Assembly: GCA_021397835.1 (NCBI GenBank) | Contig: JAJFZO010000234.1 | Coordinates: 2,181,001 to 2,245,000 of the forward strand | DNA from: Moringa oleifera | Taxonomy: Eukaryota > Streptophyta > Magnoliopsida > Brassicales > Moringaceae | Reading direction: 5' to 3' | Length of the DNA: 64,000 nucleotides | Shown here: positions 63,510-64,000 of the stretch, piece after piece | Layout: each line of letters opens with the position of its first letter | Numbering within the stretch: position 1 is the first letter of the stretch | Made by a program: the position numbers and the translations under genes | The notes under the pieces: generated by a model | Told to the model about the DNA's origin: nothing | Database searches by the model: none | What the model saw: only the letters and a program-made list of their open reading frames with translations

Positions 63510-64000
63510 GTATATCACAGAGCTGTTTCATGCTTGAGTTTGGCCCACTTTGTGTGTAAGCTGATCTTGTCATTGCAAAGTTCCGTGGGGAATTAATGGC
63601 AATACCAAATGAGAAAAATTTTGACTAGATCAGTTGATCTGTGACATGTTTGGGGTTAACATTGTTGAAATAGGCTAAGGTTAGTTGCCTTAATGTTTTG
63701 ATCATTGAGGGGGATTTTTTTTTTTTTTTCCCTTGAGTACTAGGTGCCTTTTTTTTATAGTACGAAGCACCTGCCACTGGAACACGATCACTTAAAAGGT
63801 AAGTCTGGATGCATAGACCTTGGTTGAAGGACACAGAAAATTTAACACATGCTGCTTTTTACCCACAGTGGGAGTAGGTGGTGGGGTGGAGTGGGAAGTA
63901 TGTGGTGTTTGGTTCAAAGTTGAATCATGCATCTTTTTCTTTTCTTTTTTTCCCCCCCTCATATTTCCCTCTAAACAGACAATTAATAAAATAAACTGGA

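Noticed and set aside
63625..63834. Minus-strand 69-codon frame near the right edge
   Set aside because: It lies in an intron of the right-edge gene and includes a poly-Lys stretch from a T-run. No support as a gene.

Overview
The window looks like nuclear DNA of a flowering plant, most likely a eudicot. It is AT-rich, has intron-rich genes with GT-AG splice sites, and its intergenic space is packed with decayed transposable elements. I cannot name the species.

Four host genes are supported. (1) On the + strand at 22388-34205 is a 15-exon ARIADNE-type RBR E3 ubiquitin ligase of 564 aa (ARI7/ARI8 group). (2) On the - strand at 37880-35260, tail-to-tail with it, is an 8-exon calcium-dependent protein kinase of 581 aa, best matched to CPK24. 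From memory, Arabidopsis CPK24 and ARI7 are also neighbours (At2g31500/At2g31510), so this pair is probably conserved microsynteny. (3) On the + strand at 46435-47748 is an intron-less coding region for a 437-aa protein I do not recognise. It has a cyclin-binding-like RxL motif, a CDK-type SPxK site and an E2F-like promoter site. (4) At the right edge, from 62923, are the first two coding exons of a protein resembling the plant METTL18-like methyltransferase (At2g43320 type); the rest lies outside the window.

The rest is mostly fossil mobile DNA. At 62-5250 there is a scrambled endogenous pararetrovirus (Caulimoviridae-like): three movement-protein pieces in two orientations, a protease piece, a zinc-knuckle coat-protein piece, and a stretch laid out like a pararetroviral promoter and leader. 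At 7189-8717 there are two MITE-like elements. At 9024-18779 there is a nearly complete but inactivated Mutator-like element with degenerate terminal inverted repeats. It carries a DUF1985/Ulp1 (C48) gene on + and a MuDR transposase pseudogene on -, the layout known as a KI-MULE. Intron 1 of the ARIADNE gene holds a LINE remnant (about 25130-27090).

To the right of the kinase gene lie a CACTA-type transposase remnant on + (39490-41250), a second CACTA remnant on - with TNPD-like, Transposase_24-like and Ulp1-like parts (54600-50930), and a Ty3/gypsy remnant on - (57600-54660) that stops abruptly beside it. Several families of 40-170 bp tandem repeats lie inside or next to these elements. I found no clear tRNA, rRNA, CRISPR or organellar sequence. 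Nothing here is plainly a new molecular system. The items most worth following up are the unrecognised 437-aa protein, the fossil pararetroviral promoter, the composite MULE, and the GC-AG intron and possible N-terminal extension of the kinase gene.
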